Positions 6,238 through 13,117 of a stretch of DNA of 20,304 nucleotides are shown here, piece after piece. The notes beneath the pieces are model-generated. The model worked only from the letters and a program-made list of their open reading frames with translations, was not told the DNA's origin and searched no databases. A program made the translations under genes and the position numbers. This DNA comes from Kouleothrix aurantiaca. Lineage in GTDB: Bacteria > Chloroflexota > Chloroflexia > Chloroflexales > Roseiflexaceae. The DNA lies in NCBI GenBank assembly GCA_001399705.1, contig LJCR01000011.1:1-20304 (forward strand), given 5' to 3'. Numbering within the stretch: position 1 is the stretch's first letter; the number at the start of each line of letters is the position of its first letter.

Positions 6238-7802
6238 TGAATTATCTTGAAGCGATCGGCTACGGATTACGGATTGCCGGTGCCCCATCCATTGAGCCGG
6301 AACCAATCCCGGTTGAGCGGCAGCACCCATCCATTCCGCCGAATTCGGTGGGCGCGCGCGTTGCCATGACACAAAGCAGTGAGCATGCGATTGGCAGCAC
6401 GTTTGGGCTGTTCGAACCGACCGATTCGGAAACTACCTTTCATCGGCTCGATCTCACCGATCGCGCCATGGAGAAGATGCCGCCGTGGAAGCTGCTGGAA
6501 ATTCTGGTTGATATCAATCCGGAGCTGTCGTCCGCGCTCTGGACCTTTGCCCGCAGCTGCAATCCTGGCTGGGATTGCACCGTCCATACCAGCCGCCAGG
6601 AGACCGCGCCGAAAAGCAAACACGGACAGGAGGCGGTGGATACGTTTCTGCGGGTGCTGACGCAGCTGTATGGCAGTGTGGATATTCAAATCAACCGGCT
6701 GTTCATTGGGGCGTTCCTGCGGGGGGCGTTTTATGGTGAACTGGTGCTGAGTGATGATCACCGCACGCCCATTGATTTGGCAACGCCCGATCCGAAGAAG
6801 GCCCGCTTCACCGAAATGGATGATCGACTGCGCGGGCGTATTTTTGTGCTTGGGCAGTACATTCGTGGGGAGTTTGTGCGCCTTGATGCGTATCCCACGA
6901 TTCGCTATATTCCGGTCGACCCGCTGCCCGGCAAGCCGTACGGCCGGCCGATTGGCGCCGCCGCGCTCTTCACCGCGCTCTTCCTCCTCAGCCTGATGCG
7001 CGATCTCAAGCGCGTGGTTCAACAACAGGGCTATCCCCGCATCGATATTGAAATTGATATTGACGAGCTGCTCAAGATTATGCCGCCGGATATGCGGCAG
7101 GATCCGCAGGCGTTCCTCGAATGGTCGCAGGCCGTCATTGCGCAGATTGAAGAGGCGTATCGGCGGCTGCAACCCGATGATGCCTTTATTCACTTGAGTA
7201 ATGTCAAGGTTAACAAAAACGTGGGCACGGTCGATTCCTCAAGCCTGAGTGCGGTCGCAAGCCTGATTGCGGCGCTCGAGCGGCAGTGCGTGCGGGCGCT
7301 GAAAAGCATGCCCCTGTTGCTGGCAGTGCAGGAAGGCACGAACGAAAGCCAGGCGAACCGGCAATGGGAAATCTATGTGGCGGGCATCAAGGCATTGCAG
7401 CATCTGTGTGAAAACCTGATGGAGCATTTGCTTCAGCAAGCACTGACTGCTCAGGGGATTGTGGGCTTTGTGCGGTTTCGCTTTGCCGAGCTGCGCGCGA
7501 GTGAGCTCCTCCGCGATGCGCAAGTCATGCAGATCCACCTGCAGAACGCATGGAATGCGTACCGCTTTGGCTATGTCGATCAGGATACCGCCGCGCGGAT
7601 GGCGGTCGGTGCCACGAAAGCGGATCAGGACGAGCCGCGCTATATCGATGGCGGCCTGGCCACACCCGAAACAATTGAAGCCAAAGCGACGACTGCCGAC
7701 GCCGCAACGGATGAGCCAGCAACGGTCAATGATCCTGGCGTGGATGCAGCTGTGGATAGCGAGGAACAACCCGCTGCCGTGGAAGAAAGCGACACCGCAT
7801 GA
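6237..7802 (+). CDS. Phage portal protein
   Basis: This is the dodecameric ring at one head vertex that binds the terminase and the neck. It has 521 residues, a normal length. The ATG at 6237 overlaps the preceding TAA and has GAGGAG 7 bases upstream. The N-terminal wing region (~60-240) contains WKLLEILVDINPELSSALWT and FIGAFLRGAFYGELVL, both of portal type. The stem/clip region includes YGRPIGAAALFTALFLLSLM followed by a long amphipathic helix (DLKRVVQQQGYP). The second half has the helical crown-like part (RQCVRALKSMPLLLAVQEG, then SQANRQWEIYVAGI), matching the portal pattern of choosing a peptide and residues before a helix. The C-terminal ~60 residues are Ala/Thr/Glu-rich and disordered. 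Placement after terL and before the protease supports the call. The stop overlaps the next start as ATGA. Confidence 0.88.
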   Translation: MNYLEAIGYGLRIAGAPSIEPEPIPVERQHPSIPPNSVGARVAMTQSSEHAIGSTFGLFEPTDSETTFHRLDLTDRAMEKMPPWKLLEILVDINPELSSALWTFARSCNPGWDCTVHTSRQETAPKSKHGQEAVDTFLRVLTQLYGSVDIQINRLFIGAFLRGAFYGELVLSDDHRTPIDLATPDPKKARFTEMDDRLRGRIFVLGQYIRGEFVRLDAYPTIRYIPVDPLPGKPYGRPIGAAALFTALFLLSLMRDLKRVVQQQGYPRIDIEIDIDELLKIMPPDMRQDPQAFLEWSQAVIAQIEEAYRRLQPDDAFIHLSNVKVNKNVGTVDSSSLSAVASLIAALERQCVRALKSMPLLLAVQEGTNESQANRQWEIYVAGIKALQHLCENLMEHLLQQALTAQGIVGFVRFRFAELRASELLRDAQVMQIHLQNAWNAYRFGYVDQDTAARMAVGATKADQDEPRYIDGGLATPETIEAKATTADAATDEPATVNDPGVDAAVDSEEQPAAVEESDTA

Positions 7803-8197
7803 AGGCGCGTTTTGGCCGGCATAGCAGCCGCGCGAATCACTTTATTTTGAGCACCGCAGCCCAGGGCACCGCTACCTTGCTCGGGCCACTGGAAGCCAGT
7901 GTCATGGATGCGCTGTGGGTCTTGCACGTGCCGACGCCCACCAAAGGCGTGGTGAACCAGCTCCGTACCATGCAGCCGTATACTCCAACGCTCAACACGG
8001 TGCACCGGACCCTCGGGCGGCTGGTCGACAAAGGCTTCGTCATCCGAAGCGCACGTGATCACATCGTGATGTATGCGCCACGGATGGACAAACAGATGTT
8101 CTACATGCTGGCCGCGCATGCCCTGATTCAAACACTGTCCGATCTGGTTGGCCCCGACAGGCTCCGTGATCTGATCGTCGGAGGTGGCAATGCGTGA
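7799..8197 (+). CDS. BlaI/MecI-like winged-helix protein
   Basis: The protein has 132 residues from an ATG that overlaps the portal stop (ATGA). Residues ~28-95 match the BlaI/MecI/CopY repressor fold: LGPLEASVMDALWVL (first helix), PTKGVVNQLRT (helix 2), YTPTLNTVHRTLGRLVDKGFVIRS (recognition helix and wing lead-in) and HIVMYAPRMDK (wing). In known members this unit binds an inverted repeat operator as a dimer and is cut by a sensor protease. The C-terminal ~30 residues are a helix that could dimerise. No sensor is encoded here. Its place inside the head-gene operon is odd for a resistance-type repressor. It may regulate late genes or have been recruited to a structural role; the sequence does not decide. 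Confidence 0.75.
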   Translation: MKARFGRHSSRANHFILSTAAQGTATLLGPLEASVMDALWVLHVPTPTKGVVNQLRTMQPYTPTLNTVHRTLGRLVDKGFVIRSARDHIVMYAPRMDKQMFYMLAAHALIQTLSDLVGPDRLRDLIVGGGNA

Positions 8198-8417
8198 TCA
8201 ATCACCGCCAAATGCTGGACATGGTCCTGATTCCATGCTATCATCACCAGAAAGCGGGGAATACCCCCAATTATGGGAGAATATCCCCATTGGTGAGCCG
8301 GGTGATATGCGTGCCCTGATTCGAACAGCGCGACAAGCGGTCATCATTGTGCTCTGTGCCTTCGATGATTACCTGGGCATTCGCCGCACGATCATTACCA
8401 AACGCGGGCGCACCTAA
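8190..8417 (+). CDS. Hypothetical 75-aa protein
   Basis: I do not recognise this protein. The start at 8190 has CGGAGG (8179-8184) 5 bases upstream; an in-frame GTG at 8184 lies inside the ribosome site. The gene overlaps the preceding one by 8 bases. The N-terminal 40 residues are Pro/Ser/Gly-rich and probably unstructured; the rest has a hydrophobic stretch (RQAVIIVLCAFDDYLGI) that could be an amphipathic helix or strand, and a basic tail. It precedes the prohead protease and is separated from it by a structured non-coding leader. Confidence 0.6.
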   Translation: MRDQSPPNAGHGPDSMLSSPESGEYPQLWENIPIGEPGDMRALIRTARQAVIIVLCAFDDYLGIRRTIITKRGRT

Positions 8418-8448
8418 CAAGATAATATCCTCCGTCACCGGGGGTGTG

Positions 8449-8487
8449 GGTGGGAACACGGCGGTCTAACCGCCATCCATTCCCACC
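8449..8487 (+). promoter_or_regulatory. Two-stage RNA hairpin upstream of the protease gene
   Basis: Outer arms GGTGGGAA (8449-8456) and TTCCCACC (8480-8487) are fully complementary. Inner arms GGCGGT (8460-8465) and ACCGCC (8469-8474) close a three-base loop, with small asymmetric internal loops between. There is no T-run, so it is not a standard terminator. It lies in the 148-base gap before the protease. Confidence 0.6.
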
Positions 8488-8493
8488 ATCTCA

Positions 8494-8544
8494 GCGGCGG
8501 CTTCTGTTGCTCATGCGATTGCGCATGGCAGCAGGGGCCGCCGC
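8494..8544 (+). promoter_or_regulatory. Long stem-loop just before the protease ribosome site
   Basis: GCGGCGGC (8494-8501) pairs with GCCGCCGC (8537-8544), and within it CATGCG (8512-8517) pairs with CGCATG (8522-8527), with partly paired TTGC/GCAGC between them. The structure ends 11 bases before CAGGAG (8555-8560), the ribosome site of the GTG at 8566. It could control protease translation or mark transcript processing. Confidence 0.55.
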
Positions 8545-8565
8545 GTTGTTGTTGCAGGAGCCGTT

Positions 8566-10008
8566 GTGAGCGACCTCGAACAGCTGATCTACGCCACGGA
8601 TGCTGAGGTGATTGCCTACCGTGCGGAGGGCGATGTCGTCGCAGCATCAGACCCTGAATTGCTGGCACTGGCAAAAAAGCAGGCGATTGATCCCACGATT
8701 TTCGATGAGCGCGCGCCCTATTTCTGGGGTGCCGAGATCTCCAATACCCGGCTTGATAGCTACTTCACCCATATGTCGCCCAGAACGACGCTCAAGAACT
8801 TTGCGGACGATGCGAATGCCGGCGTGTCGTTTCAGAACTCCCATAACTACCGCGAGCTGGGCTTTGGTCGATCGGTGCGCGGGAAGTTTATTGGCGCGCA
8901 AGGGAACGGCGTGGCGAAAACTACCGCCGATTTCTATACCATCCCCGACTTGACCCTGAATGGCGTGAACACCAACGACCTGATCCACGGCATGCGGGCC
9001 GGTATCGCCAAAAGCGTCTCCGTTGGCTTTTTCGGCGGTGCGTTCATCTGCGACCTCTGTGGCCGAGACATGCTGACGGACTGGTCATGCCCACATATTC
9101 CTGGGTTCCGCTACGACCCCAGTAAACCTGACGATTGGCACACCGATCCCAATGGGGTCATTGCCACTGCCACCGTGGAAGATGCCCGGTTGGCGGAAGT
9201 CTCAGTCGTATTCAAAGGCGCGACCCCCGGCGCCGCCGTCCAGAAAGCCCACTCGGAAGCCGCGCGCGGCCGAATGGGTGATCGCCAGCGCATGCTTTTG
9301 GAGCAGCGCTACCGCATTCAGTTGCCTCCCGCTCGTGTGAGCGCACCAGGAGCAACCTTCACGAAGGAGAACGAACCTATGGCTCCATCTGCCGAGCAGG
9401 AAGCCACCCGTGCCGCGCTGACCGCTGCCGGTGTGCCCGAGAGCGAAACGGACCCGATTGCCGCGATTCGCTGGCTGGGTGAGGAGCGACAACGTCTGCT
9501 GCCCCTGCAAACCAAGCTTGCAACGTTCGAAGGCCAGGCCGACGAGCTCAAGACCCTGCGTGCCCAGTCCGCTGAGTTCGCGCAACTGGCCGAGATCAAG
9601 CACGAGCTTGAGGATCTGCGGCCCCTTGCCGCAGAAGTGCGCACGCTGCGTCCGCTGAAGGACGAGGTGGCCCGCCTCGCGCCGCTGGCCAAAGAGCTGG
9701 AAGACAGCCGCGCCCAGATCGCGGACGGCAAGCAGTATCGCCAGGATCTGATCGACGAAGCCCTGGCCGAAGGCGTGCGCGCGTATGGGGCCGATTGGAA
9801 GCCTGAGATCTACAAGCCCGTGCTTGAGGCGGCAGGCATCCCCATCGCCACCATTCGCCAGATGCGGAACGACTGGAAGCAGCTCGGCGACAAGCGGTAT
9901 CCGGCCGGCACGCAGACCAATACGGCGGCTAGCGATGAACCCGCTGGTGACAAATCCAAGCCGGCCGCGACGGTCGGCACCGTACCGAATGCGGTGTACG
10001 CCAACTAA
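8566..10008 (+). CDS. Prohead protease (S78-like) fused to a C-terminal scaffold
   Basis: This is the capsid maturation protease with the scaffolding domain in one chain of 480 residues. The GTG at 8566 has CAGGAG 5 bases upstream. The protease half (~50-225) shows the catalytic His in FQNSHNYRELGFG (H93), a Ser-containing core strand GIAKSVSVGFFGG (S150/S152) and the diagnostic ARLAEVSVVFKGATPGA (~207-223) of S78 prohead proteases. A small Cys/His cluster (C162, C165, C175, H177) suggests a bound zinc. The C-terminal part (~280-420) is a long coiled coil (EERQRLLPLQTKLATFEG, EVRTLRPLKDEVARLAPL), as expected for a scaffold. An internal in-frame start (9379) probably also makes the scaffold alone. 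It is followed by decoration and major capsid genes. Confidence 0.88.
   Translation: MSDLEQLIYATDAEVIAYRAEGDVVAASDPELLALAKKQAIDPTIFDERAPYFWGAEISNTRLDSYFTHMSPRTTLKNFADDANAGVSFQNSHNYRELGFGRSVRGKFIGAQGNGVAKTTADFYTIPDLTLNGVNTNDLIHGMRAGIAKSVSVGFFGGAFICDLCGRDMLTDWSCPHIPGFRYDPSKPDDWHTDPNGVIATATVEDARLAEVSVVFKGATPGAAVQKAHSEAARGRMGDRQRMLLEQRYRIQLPPARVSAPGATFTKENEPMAPSAEQEATRAALTAAGVPESETDPIAAIRWLGEERQRLLPLQTKLATFEGQADELKTLRAQSAEFAQLAEIKHELEDLRPLAAEVRTLRPLKDEVARLAPLAKELEDSRAQIADGKQYRQDLIDEALAEGVRAYGADWKPEIYKPVLEAAGIPIATIRQMRNDWKQLGDKRYPAGTQTNTAASDEPAGDKSKPAATVGTVPNAVYAN
9364..10008 (+). CDS. Probable separate scaffold protein from an internal start at 9379
   Basis: Within the protease gene, AAGGAG (9364-9369) precedes an in-frame ATG at 9379 by 9 bases. 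Translation there would give 209 residues (MAPSAEQ...), exactly the coiled-coil scaffold plus the C-terminal domain. Nested scaffolds made this way are established in lambda (C/Nu3) and relatives. The ribosome site interrupts the segment between protease and coiled coil, where no protein-level constraint is apparent. Coordinates include the ribosome site. Expression is inferred from sequence only. Confidence 0.65.
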   Translation, partial: KENEPMAPSAEQEATRAALTAAGVPESETDPIAAIRWLGEERQRLLPLQTKLATFEGQADELKTLRAQSAEFAQLAEIKHELEDLRPLAAEVRTLRPLKDEVARLAPLAKELEDSRAQIADGKQYRQDLIDEALAEGVRAYGADWKPEIYKPVLEAAGIPIATIRQMRNDWKQLGDKRYPAGTQTNTAASDEPAGDKSKPAATVGTVPNAVYAN

Positions 10009-10015
10009 GACGTTT

Positions 10016-10048
10016 CGCGCGAACGCGCGTGTGCCGCTGTTCTGCGGC
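10016..10048 (+). other. Two small GC hairpins between protease and decoration genes
   Basis: CGCGCG (10016-10021) pairs with CGCGCG (10024-10029) across GAAC-type loop bases, and GCCGC (10033-10037) pairs with GCGGC (10044-10048). No T-run follows. They sit eight bases after the protease stop, and could be an RNA-processing or attenuation element. Confidence 0.4.
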
Positions 10049-10069
10049 GGATTGTAAGGAGAGAACCCT

Positions 10070-10519
10070 ATGCCAAATCCTCGCGATACGGTGGAGTTCG
10101 ATGGCATCAACGCGCACTACGTGACGATGAAGTGCGATGGCTCCACCATTGTCTATGACAACTCCAAACCCAACGGCTCGGCCCAGATCGGCCTGGCTGC
10201 CGCCGTGAGTGCCGACAAGACCGTGGCCCTGACCCAGGACGGCGATCCGGTGTTCGGCAAGATCACCAAGGTCGAGATCGGCAACTTCTGCGTGGTGCAG
10301 CGCCGAGGCGGCATGAAGCTGCCGGGCGGCAATGGTGCCACGCTCACCGCTGGTCGGCGCGTGGTCGGCGCGCTTGGGGCCTCCAGCGCGCGCGGCTATA
10401 TCCGCGCCGTGGCGGCCGCCACCGGCTCGTATGTCCAAGGCACGATGCAAGACGCGCTGAACGGGCGCGGCGAAATCGTGGATGCGTCCGATCCAACGGC
10501 GGTTGCACTGTTCCTGTAA
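10070..10519 (+). CDS. Probable head decoration (capsid cement) protein
   Basis: The protein has 149 residues from the ATG at 10070, with AAGGAGA about 8 bases upstream. It is Gly/Ala/Val-rich and predicted beta-rich, with short strands separated by turns: LTQDGDPVFGKITKVEIG, FCVVQRRGG, LPGGNGATLTAGRRVVGALG. The phrases 'GDPVFGKI' and 'GRRVVGALG...GYIRAV' resemble small capsid-binding decoration proteins (DUF2190-like). The position directly between protease/scaffold and major capsid protein is the usual one for a decoration protein, which binds the shell at its outer surface after expansion. The family assignment is by resemblance and position, not a confirmed match. No signal peptide or Cys-based motif is seen. 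Confidence 0.65.
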   Translation: MPNPRDTVEFDGINAHYVTMKCDGSTIVYDNSKPNGSAQIGLAAAVSADKTVALTQDGDPVFGKITKVEIGNFCVVQRRGGMKLPGGNGATLTAGRRVVGALGASSARGYIRAVAAATGSYVQGTMQDALNGRGEIVDASDPTAVALFL

Positions 10520-10574
10520 CGTCCCGCGCTGGTGTCTTTTCACTCAGCTTTTGCTCAATTGAGGAGTCATTTCT

Positions 10575-11837
10575 ATGGCTGACGCACTACCAACCGATCG
10601 CGGGACGCTTTACCCAAAGCATACTCGCTATATCGATGAGAGTAAAACCAATCCTGGTGACTTGCTCGCCCAGATGGGGCCGCAGATGTATGAGGCTGCC
10701 TACAAGCGCGGTATCAGCCTGTCGGCCATGCTCGAGCTGGAAGCGCCAAGTACCCCAGAAGAACTCAAGGACGGCCTGGATACTTTCAGTCGCGTGCTGA
10801 AGTATGCCGGCATTCGCTCGCATGCGATCCCCGAGCTGGGCATCTACGCCAGCCCATTGGAAGACTTTCTCGATAGTCAGACCCGCGCGCTGTTTCCCGA
10901 ATGGGGCGCCCGAGTTTGGCGGAAGGCCCAGATGGGGCATTTCACCACGCGCGCGTATCAAGCCGATGACTATGCGCCTGGCTCGATTATGAATGCCTGG
11001 GCTGATCAGAACGGCATCCGCCTGGAGCGCAAGCTTGCGCCGGCGATCCCGCTCAACGCCATCGTGGCGCAGACCACGCCGGTCACCGGTGGGGCGGTTC
11101 GCACCTTTTACATGACCGACAATGCCGCCAATGAGCGCATGGTGCGGGTCGGCGAACTCGGCGAATTCCCGCGTGCGACCCTCACCGGTGGCGAGCGCAT
11201 GATCAGGCTCCGGAAGTACGGCCGCGCCTTCGAGATGTCCTACGAGGATCTGCGCCGCGTGCCGATTGATCGCATTGCCTTCCACCTGGCGCGCCTGGCC
11301 ATCCAGACCGAGATCGACAAAGTGGCGGCAGCCATTGACGTGCTGATCAACGGCGACGGCAATGCGAACACGGCCGCCACCTCCATCAACCTCACCACGC
11401 TGGACTCCGGCGCCACGGTCGGCAACCTCACCTTGAAGGCGTACATCGCCTACAAGATGAAACTGGCCAATCCCTACATGCTCACGACCATTCTTGCGCA
11501 AGAGCTGATTGCGTTGCAGATGCTCTTGCTCAACGTGGGCAGCGCCAACGTTCCGCTGGTCAATGTCGCCAATCAGATGGGCATCGGCCAGTTCCGCGCG
11601 CTGAACTCGGGGCTGAGCGATGGCACCGAGCTGGGCTGGACCACGGATGCGCCGAGCAACCAGATCGTGGGCTTTGACGCGCGCGCCGCGCTCGAGCGCT
11701 ACATCGAAGTGGGCGCGAGCCTCCAAGAGACCGCCAAGTTCATCACCAACCAATCGCAGGTGCTGGTGCTGAGCGAGGTCGAGGCATTTGGCATCCTGGA
11801 CCAGAACGCAACCAAGATTCTCAATCTCGCCGCATAA
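10575..11837 (+). CDS. Major capsid protein, HK97-like fold
   Basis: This is the shell-forming protein, 420 residues from the ATG at 10575 with GAGGAG 8 bases upstream. Length and position after protease/scaffold and decoration gene fit an HK97-fold capsid protein. The first ~110 residues are helical and acidic, suggesting an N-terminal delta-like domain that the upstream protease could remove, although no cleavage site can be fixed. The rest contains typical elements: an extended-loop-like region (~155-205), a long spine-helix candidate (RRVPIDRIAFHLARLAIQTEIDKVAAAIDVLI, written in two halves here) and a beta-rich axial/P-domain end (IVGFDARAALERYIEVGA). It is the only protein here suited to this role. 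A hairpin of 13-bp arms begins 13 bases after its stop. Confidence 0.85.
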   Translation: MADALPTDRGTLYPKHTRYIDESKTNPGDLLAQMGPQMYEAAYKRGISLSAMLELEAPSTPEELKDGLDTFSRVLKYAGIRSHAIPELGIYASPLEDFLDSQTRALFPEWGARVWRKAQMGHFTTRAYQADDYAPGSIMNAWADQNGIRLERKLAPAIPLNAIVAQTTPVTGGAVRTFYMTDNAANERMVRVGELGEFPRATLTGGERMIRLRKYGRAFEMSYEDLRRVPIDRIAFHLARLAIQTEIDKVAAAIDVLINGDGNANTAATSINLTTLDSGATVGNLTLKAYIAYKMKLANPYMLTTILAQELIALQMLLLNVGSANVPLVNVANQMGIGQFRALNSGLSDGTELGWTTDAPSNQIVGFDARAALERYIEVGASLQETAKFITNQSQVLVLSEVEAFGILDQNATKILNLAA

Positions 11838-11850
11838 GTCAGCCAGTACG

Positions 11851-11885
11851 CAGATCGCCATTGTGACTGTTGCAATGGCGATCTG
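11851..11885 (+). repeat. ATTG...CAAT hairpin repeat, copy C (13-bp arms)
   Basis: CAGATCGCCATTG (11851-11863) pairs perfectly with CAATGGCGATCTG (11873-11885) around the 9-base loop TGACTGTTG. It is the strongest member of the family and lies 13 bases after the capsid stop. There is no downstream T-run. It may damp read-through or protect the capsid message 3' end. Confidence 0.8.
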
Positions 11886-11910
11886 ACGGCTGGACGAAAG
11901 GAACACCCGA

Positions 11911-12339
11911 ATGGGAACCACCAGTTACGACTCGGTGAGCGTGCGGCGAAATGGGGCGGATATCGATCTCAAACCCTATCACTACGACACCGTGGATTTC
12001 TTCATCCCTGGCACCCAGACCGCCGCCGCGAAAAAGGCTGGGTCACTGATTGCGCGCGCCGGCGTGATTGTCGATGTCCGGGCCTATGTGGACACCGCGC
12101 CGACCGGAGCCAGTCTGATTGCGGATGTCAATAAGAACGGCACCAGCATTTTCACGACCCAAGCGAACCGCCCCACGATTGCGGCGGCCGGCAACGCCAG
12201 CAGCACGACCGCGCCGGATACCACCGCAGTGGCAGCGGGCGATCGGCTCACCATCGATGTGGACCAGATCGGCAGTGGCGCGGCGGGCGCGGATCTCTAT
12301 GTCACAGTGACCATCCGCCGTCAGCATTTCGATAGCTAG
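11911..12339 (+). CDS. Small beta-sandwich structural protein (head fibre or surface protein candidate)
   Basis: The protein has 142 residues from the ATG at 11911, with AAAGGAA 7 bases upstream. Residues ~25-140 alternate hydrophobic and polar residues as a jelly-roll or sandwich: VDFFIPG, LIARAGVIVDVRAYVD, GASLIADVNKNGTSIFTT, then GDRLTIDVDQIGS and ADLYVTVTIRR. The pair 'TGxSLIxDVNKNGTxIFTTQANRP' and 'AGDRLTxDVDQIG' is a recurring phage structural theme I recall from other tailed phages as a minor head or tail surface protein. Placement right after the capsid gene fits a head-surface or neck role. It may bind sugars or the host, but nothing in the sequence shows this directly. Confidence 0.65.
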   Translation: MGTTSYDSVSVRRNGADIDLKPYHYDTVDFFIPGTQTAAAKKAGSLIARAGVIVDVRAYVDTAPTGASLIADVNKNGTSIFTTQANRPTIAAAGNASSTTAPDTTAVAAGDRLTIDVDQIGSGAAGADLYVTVTIRRQHFDS

Positions 12340-12386
12340 CGACCGCGCGCACGCGTGGCACTGAAGTCCAGAAAGGACGCACGCAT

Positions 12387-12671
12387 ATGGCTCGTATTTT
12401 CGTGAACTATATCGCCACGGATGGCCGGGTAGCTTTGTGGGAAAAGCATCCCGATCACCCCGATGGCGAGATTTTCATTGGCGGTCCGACTGAGGAACCG
12501 GTGGAGGTTGCGGACACCGCTGCGGTGCGGCAGGCGATTCGCGATGATCGGCTCGCAGAAGTCCGTGACTTCAGGCCAGCAGCCCAGGAGAAGACGCCGA
12601 AGACGCCGAAGACGCCGAAGGAATCCAAGGACGGCGGCACGGGCACGACGCCGACAGGAGATCCGAAGTAA
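12387..12671 (+). CDS. Hypothetical 94-aa protein with repetitive basic/acidic tail
   Basis: The ATG at 12387 has AAAGGA about 11 bases upstream. The first ~65 residues look folded (RIFVNYIATDGRVALWEKHPDHP, TAAVRQAIRDDRLAEV). Residues ~68-94 are a Lys/Thr/Pro tail made by a 9-bp tandem repeat (12591-12617) and are probably disordered. I do not recognise a family. It lies between the head-surface gene and the connector gene, so a small capsid- or neck-associated role is plausible. The next gene begins immediately after the TAA. Confidence 0.6.
   Translation: MARIFVNYIATDGRVALWEKHPDHPDGEIFIGGPTEEPVEVADTAAVRQAIRDDRLAEVRDFRPAAQEKTPKTPKTPKESKDGGTGTTPTGDPK
12591..12617 (+). repeat. Three 9-bp tandem units (AAGACGCCG)
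   Basis: Three perfect copies of AAGACGCCG encode Lys-Thr-Pro repeats in the 12387 gene. Being a multiple of three, copy-number change would lengthen the tail without shifting frame. Confidence 0.85.
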
Positions 12672-13091
12672 GTGGGGGTCCTCACCGCCAGCGAGTACAT
12701 GGACATTCGCGCCGCGCTCGACGTCACGCTGGATGAAGACGCGCTGCCGGATGACATCATCGAGCGCCTGCCGTACGCGCCGACTGCTGAGCTGTGGCTC
12801 CTTGCGCGGGATCCGCTGGCGCCCACGCGCGCCGGGGTGCAGCAAACCTACATTCTCATGGCCCTGGTGTCCTACTGTGCGAGCCTGCTGGCACCGGCCA
12901 TGCCGAACATCCTGGCAGAAACGCAAGGGCCGTATGTCTACAGTCGCCAGGCCGTGAATTGGGAGGCGCGGGCGATCGATCTGCGCGGTCGGGCCGAACA
13001 AGCACTGGGGATGGTGCTGCAACCCACCACGCCGGCGGTACCCGCCATTCCGACCATGTTCGCGCTGGCCAGCGGCCGGCGAGGAGCTTAG
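12672..13091 (+). CDS. Head-tail connector/adaptor-like protein
   Basis: The protein has 139 residues from a GTG at 12672 that directly follows the previous TAA, with CAGGAG about 10 bases upstream. It is mostly helical: SEYMDIRAALDVTL, PDDIIERLP, LLARDPLAPTRAGVQQ, then a hydrophobic helix (YILMALVSYCASLLAPAMPN) and a further helix (ARAIDLRGRAEQALGMVL). This all-helical profile, the acidic N-terminal residues and its place after the capsid fit the HK97 gp6/SPP1 gp15-type adaptors that sit under the portal. Motif-level proof is lacking. The stop TAG lies in the first unit of a 12-bp repeat whose third unit supplies the next gene's ribosome site. Confidence 0.6.
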   Translation: MGVLTASEYMDIRAALDVTLDEDALPDDIIERLPYAPTAELWLLARDPLAPTRAGVQQTYILMALVSYCASLLAPAMPNILAETQGPYVYSRQAVNWEARAIDLRGRAEQALGMVLQPTTPAVPAIPTMFALASGRRGA

Positions 13092-13114
13092 CGAGGAGCT
13101 TAGCGAGGAGCCTA
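13079..13114 (+). repeat. Three 12-bp units (GCGAGGAGCTTA), each with a Shine-Dalgarno and a stop
   Basis: Units at 13079-13090, 13091-13102 and 13103-13114 (the last with CC for CT). Each contains GAGGAG and, across its end with the next base, TAG in the frame of the upstream gene. The first unit carries the stop of the connector gene, and the third unit's GAGGAG (13105-13110) lies 7 bases before the ATG at 13118. Confidence 0.85.
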
Positions 13115-13117
13115 GCC

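Noticed and set aside
6267..7193. 308-residue reverse-strand ORF
   Set aside because: Shadow of the portal gene; no ribosome site or recognisable fold.
8257..8300. Near-repeat GAATACCCCC / GAATATCCCC in the 75-residue gene
   Set aside because: Too short and imperfect, and explained by coding sequence.
10587..11921. 444-residue reverse-strand ORF
   Set aside because: Shadow of the major capsid gene; His/Arg-rich without any family features.
12345..12360. CACGCGTG palindrome before the 12387 gene
   Set aside because: An 8-bp palindrome in GC-rich DNA is expected by chance; no partner or spacing to suggest an operator.
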